Assembly: GCA_946186505.1 (NCBI GenBank)
Contig: CAMHNI010000017.1
Location: 1 to 58,354, forward strand
Source: an uncultured Prevotellaceae bacterium
GTDB taxonomy: Bacteria > Bacteroidota > Bacteroidia > Bacteroidales > Bacteroidaceae
Length of the DNA: 58,354 nt
Direction of reading: 5' to 3'
Both the position numbers and the translations under genes were made by a program. Below, piece after piece: positions 56,380 to 58,354 of the stretch (positions within the stretch are counted from its first letter, which is position 1; every line of letters starts with the position of its first letter). The notes beneath the pieces were generated by a model. It was not told the origin of the DNA, did no database searches, and saw only the letters and a list, made by a program, of their open reading frames with translations.

Positions 56380-56387
56380 CAAAGGTA
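56380..56387 (-). promoter_or_regulatory. -7 box of the thioredoxin-fold lipoprotein gene
   Basis: Minus strand TACCTTTG, 22 bp before the chosen start at 56357. Confidence 0.55.
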
Positions 56388-56450
56388 GTACAAAAATCAT
56401 AAAAAACGAAAAATAATCGCCGTTTATTCGTTTATTCATGTAATATTGTG

Positions 56451-56458
56451 TACCTTTG
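56451..56458 (+). promoter_or_regulatory. -7 box of pnp
   Basis: TACCTTTG, 56 bp before the ATG; the leader has room for a hairpin, as in pnp genes that regulate themselves. Confidence 0.55.
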
Positions 56459-56514
56459 CGCAGTTTTAGCGCTTTTGCGCATATTTTTTATTTTTCAGAT
56501 GTTATAAAATCAAG

Positions 56515-58354
56515 ATGAACGTAATTACAAAGACCCTTCAATTGGCTGATGGAAGGACCATCACCATTGAAACCGGGAAAGTGGCAAAACAGGCCGACGG
56601 CAGCGTCATGCTACGCATGAACAACACCGTACTTCTCGCCACTGTTTGTGCCGCAAAAGATGCAGTTCCCGGAACAGATTTCATGCCTTTGCAGGTAGAT
56701 TATCGTGAACAGTACAGTGCCGCAGGCCGTTTCCCCGGCGGATTCACCAAGCGCGAAGGCAAAGCCTCAGACAACGAAATCCTGACATCGCGACTCGTGG
56801 ACCGCGTTCTTCGTCCACTCTTCCCCAGTAATTATCACGCAGAAGTTTTTGTCAACGTCATGCTCTTCTCGGCTGACGGCGTTGACCAGCCCGATGCACT
56901 GGCCGGCTTTGCCGCCTCTGCAGCTCTGGCTTGCTCAGATATCCCCTTCGAATGTCCCATCTCGGAGGTCCGCGTGGCTCGCGTCAATGGCGAGTATGTC
57001 ATCAACCCCACCTTCGCCCAGATGAAAGAGGCCGACATGGACATCATGGTCGGTGCCTCGGCTGAGAACATCATGATGGTGGAGGGTGAGATGAATGAAG
57101 TCAGTGAGCAGGACCTGCTCGGCGCCCTCAAGGCCGCTATGGATGCTATCAAGCCCATGTGTGAGCTGCAGGCCGAACTGAGCAAGGAGCTCGGCAAAGA
57201 CGTCAAGCGCGAGTACGACCACGAGGTCAACGACGAGGCTCTGCGTGCCCGCATGAACAAGGAACTGTACCAGCCCGCCTACGATATCACCAAGCAGGCC
57301 CTTGAGAAGCAGCAGCGTGCCGAGGCCTTCGAGAAAATCCTGACTGATTTCAAGGAGAAGTTCTTCGCAGAGCGCAAGGCTGCAGTTGAAGCCGCCGCCG
57401 ATAGCGTGCTCGACGGTTCATCCGTCGAGATCTCCGACGAAGAGTACGAAGCCATGATGGACCGCTACTACCACGACGTGGAGCGCGACGCCATGCGCCG
57501 CTGCATCCTCGACGAGGGTATCCGTCTCGACGGCCGTAAGACCACCGATATCCGCCCCATCTGGTGCGAGGTTTCACCCCTGCCCATGCCTCACGGAAGC
57601 TCCATCTTCACCCGCGGTGAGACGCAGTCGCTGACCACCGTTACCCTGGGCACCAAGCTCGACGAGAAGCTCGTGGACGATGTGCTCGACAAGAGCTACA
57701 TGAAGTTCCTCCTGCACTATAACTTCCCCCCGTTCTGCACAGGCGAGGCCAAGGCACAGCGCGGCGTAGGCCGTCGTGAGATTGGTCACGGCCATCTGGC
57801 TTGGCGCGGTCTGAAGGGCCAGATTCCCGAGGACTTCCCCTACACCGTCCGTGTAGTCAGCCAGATTATGGAGTCTAACGGTTCATCGTCTATGGCAACC
57901 GTCTGCGCCGGCACGCTGGCACTGATGGACGCCGGTGTTCCCATGAAGAAGCCCGTCTCGGGTATCGCCATGGGTCTCATCAAGAACCCCGGAGAAGACA
58001 AATACGCTGTGCTCAGCGACATCCTCGGCGACGAGGACCACTTGGGCGACATGGACTTCAAGACCACTGGTACCCGCGACGGCCTGACCGCCACCCAGAT
58101 GGATATCAAGTGCGACGGCCTGTCGTTCGACATCCTTGAGAAAGCCCTCATGCAGGCCAAGGCCGGTCGTGAGCACATCCTCAACTGCATTACCGACACC
58201 ATCGCCGAACCGCGTCCCGAGCTGAAGCCACACGTACCCCGCATCGAGGCCTTCGAGATTCCGAAGGAGTTCATCGGTGCCGTCATTGGCCCGGGCGGAA
58301 AGATTATCCAGCAGATGCAGGAAGACACCGGTGCCACCATCACCATCGACGAGG
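56515..58354 (+). CDS. pnp: Polynucleotide phosphorylase (5' part, cut by the window edge)
   Basis: The first 613 codons of a gene of usually about 730-750. It degrades RNA 3' to 5' with phosphate. The first RNase PH domain ([40 protein letters not shown]) is followed by the helical linker, a second RNase PH domain ([19 protein letters not shown] with [42 protein letters not shown]) carrying the catalytic Asp residues, and the beginning of the KH domain ([20 protein letters not shown]). The S1 domain lies beyond the edge. The start at 56515 fits the family; the upstream neighbour is divergent. Confidence 0.97.
   Translation, partial: MNVITKTLQLADGRTITIETGKVAKQADGSVMLRMNNTVLLATVCAAKDAVPGTDFMPLQVDYREQYSAAGRFPGGFTKREGKASDNEILTSRLVDRVLRPLFPSNYHAEVFVNVMLFSADGVDQPDALAGFAASAALACSDIPFECPISEVRVARVNGEYVINPTFAQMKEADMDIMVGASAENIMMVEGEMNEVSEQDLLGALKAAMDAIKPMCELQAELSKELGKDVKREYDHEVNDEALRARMNKELYQPAYDITKQALEKQQRAEAFEKILTDFKEKFFAERKAAVEAAADSVLDGSSVEISDEEYEAMMDRYYHDVERDAMRRCILDEGIRLDGRKTTDIRPIWCEVSPLPMPHGSSIFTRGETQSLTTVTLGTKLDEKLVDDVLDKSYMKFLLHYNFPPFCTGEAKAQRGVGRREIGHGHLAWRGLKGQIPEDFPYTVRVVSQIMESNGSSSMATVCAGTLALMDAGVPMKKPVSGIAMGLIKNPGEDKYAVLSDILGDEDHLGDMDFKTTGTRDGLTATQMDIKCDGLSFDILEKALMQAKAGREHILNCITDTIAEPRPELKPHVPRIEAFEIPKEFIGAVIGPGGKIIQQMQEDTGATITIDE

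Overview
The window looks like chromosome from a Bacteroidales bacterium, most likely Prevotella-like. Three things support this. Nearly every operon start carries a Bacteroidetes -7 box (TAnnTTTG), often with a TTTG about 19-21 bp upstream. The gene set is anaerobic (2-oxoacid:ferredoxin oxidoreductase, diaminopimelate dehydrogenase, NhaD, EpsC-type serine acetyltransferase, TonB receptors, a FimB/Mfa2-like lipoprotein). Intergenic repeats of the C-rich/G-rich hairpin kind are also present. The genus is inference; no rRNA is present.

Layout. Bases 1-6100 are one end of an integrated mobile element, all on the minus strand: a relaxosome-like small protein, a frameshifted primase-helicase, an excisionase-like HTH protein, an unknown membrane protein, a tyrosine integrase, and a zinc-ribbon protein with four HTH repeats. 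It abuts the 3' end of mnmE, and its other end lies outside the window. Bases 6112-12135 hold a probable minus-strand operon (PD40 protein, uridine phosphorylase, flotillin, threonine aldolase, mnmE). Bases 12297-19231 hold a secreted nuclease, korDABC, serine acetyltransferase, a fimbrial-type lipoprotein and proA. Bases 19232-28913 are housekeeping: NUDIX, esterase, dacB-serB-mutY-bcp-purN, nadB, ddh, ruvA. Bases 28930-37178 hold nhaD, a CobJ-CbiC fusion, menF with a thioesterase, two tandem ROK proteins and lysS. Bases 37262-41760 hold gpsA, a 929-bp repeat island, an orphan histidine kinase and trmO. Bases 41750-45319 hold frr-rsgA-AEC transporter-rhaT. Bases 45504-55103 hold an AraC regulator, a cobalamin riboswitch controlling TonB receptor - lipoprotein CbiK - TonB receptor, and rhaB-rhaA. 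Bases 55203-58354 hold a cysteine-less thioredoxin-fold lipoprotein and the start of pnp.

Themes. Corrin/B12 biology appears twice (CobJ-CbiC; riboswitch-CbiK-TonB). Rhamnose use is split between rhaT and rhaBA, with an AraC regulator between them. The features least explained by ordinary annotation are the four-HTH protein sitting 53 bp from three tandem 10-bp iterons, the nested GTCC-based repeat island between gpsA and the kinase (with a single inverted copy between mutY and serB), the duplicated hairpin region at the left edge, a tandem ROK pair with complementary motif losses, and intergenic repeats translated inside gpsA and rsgA.
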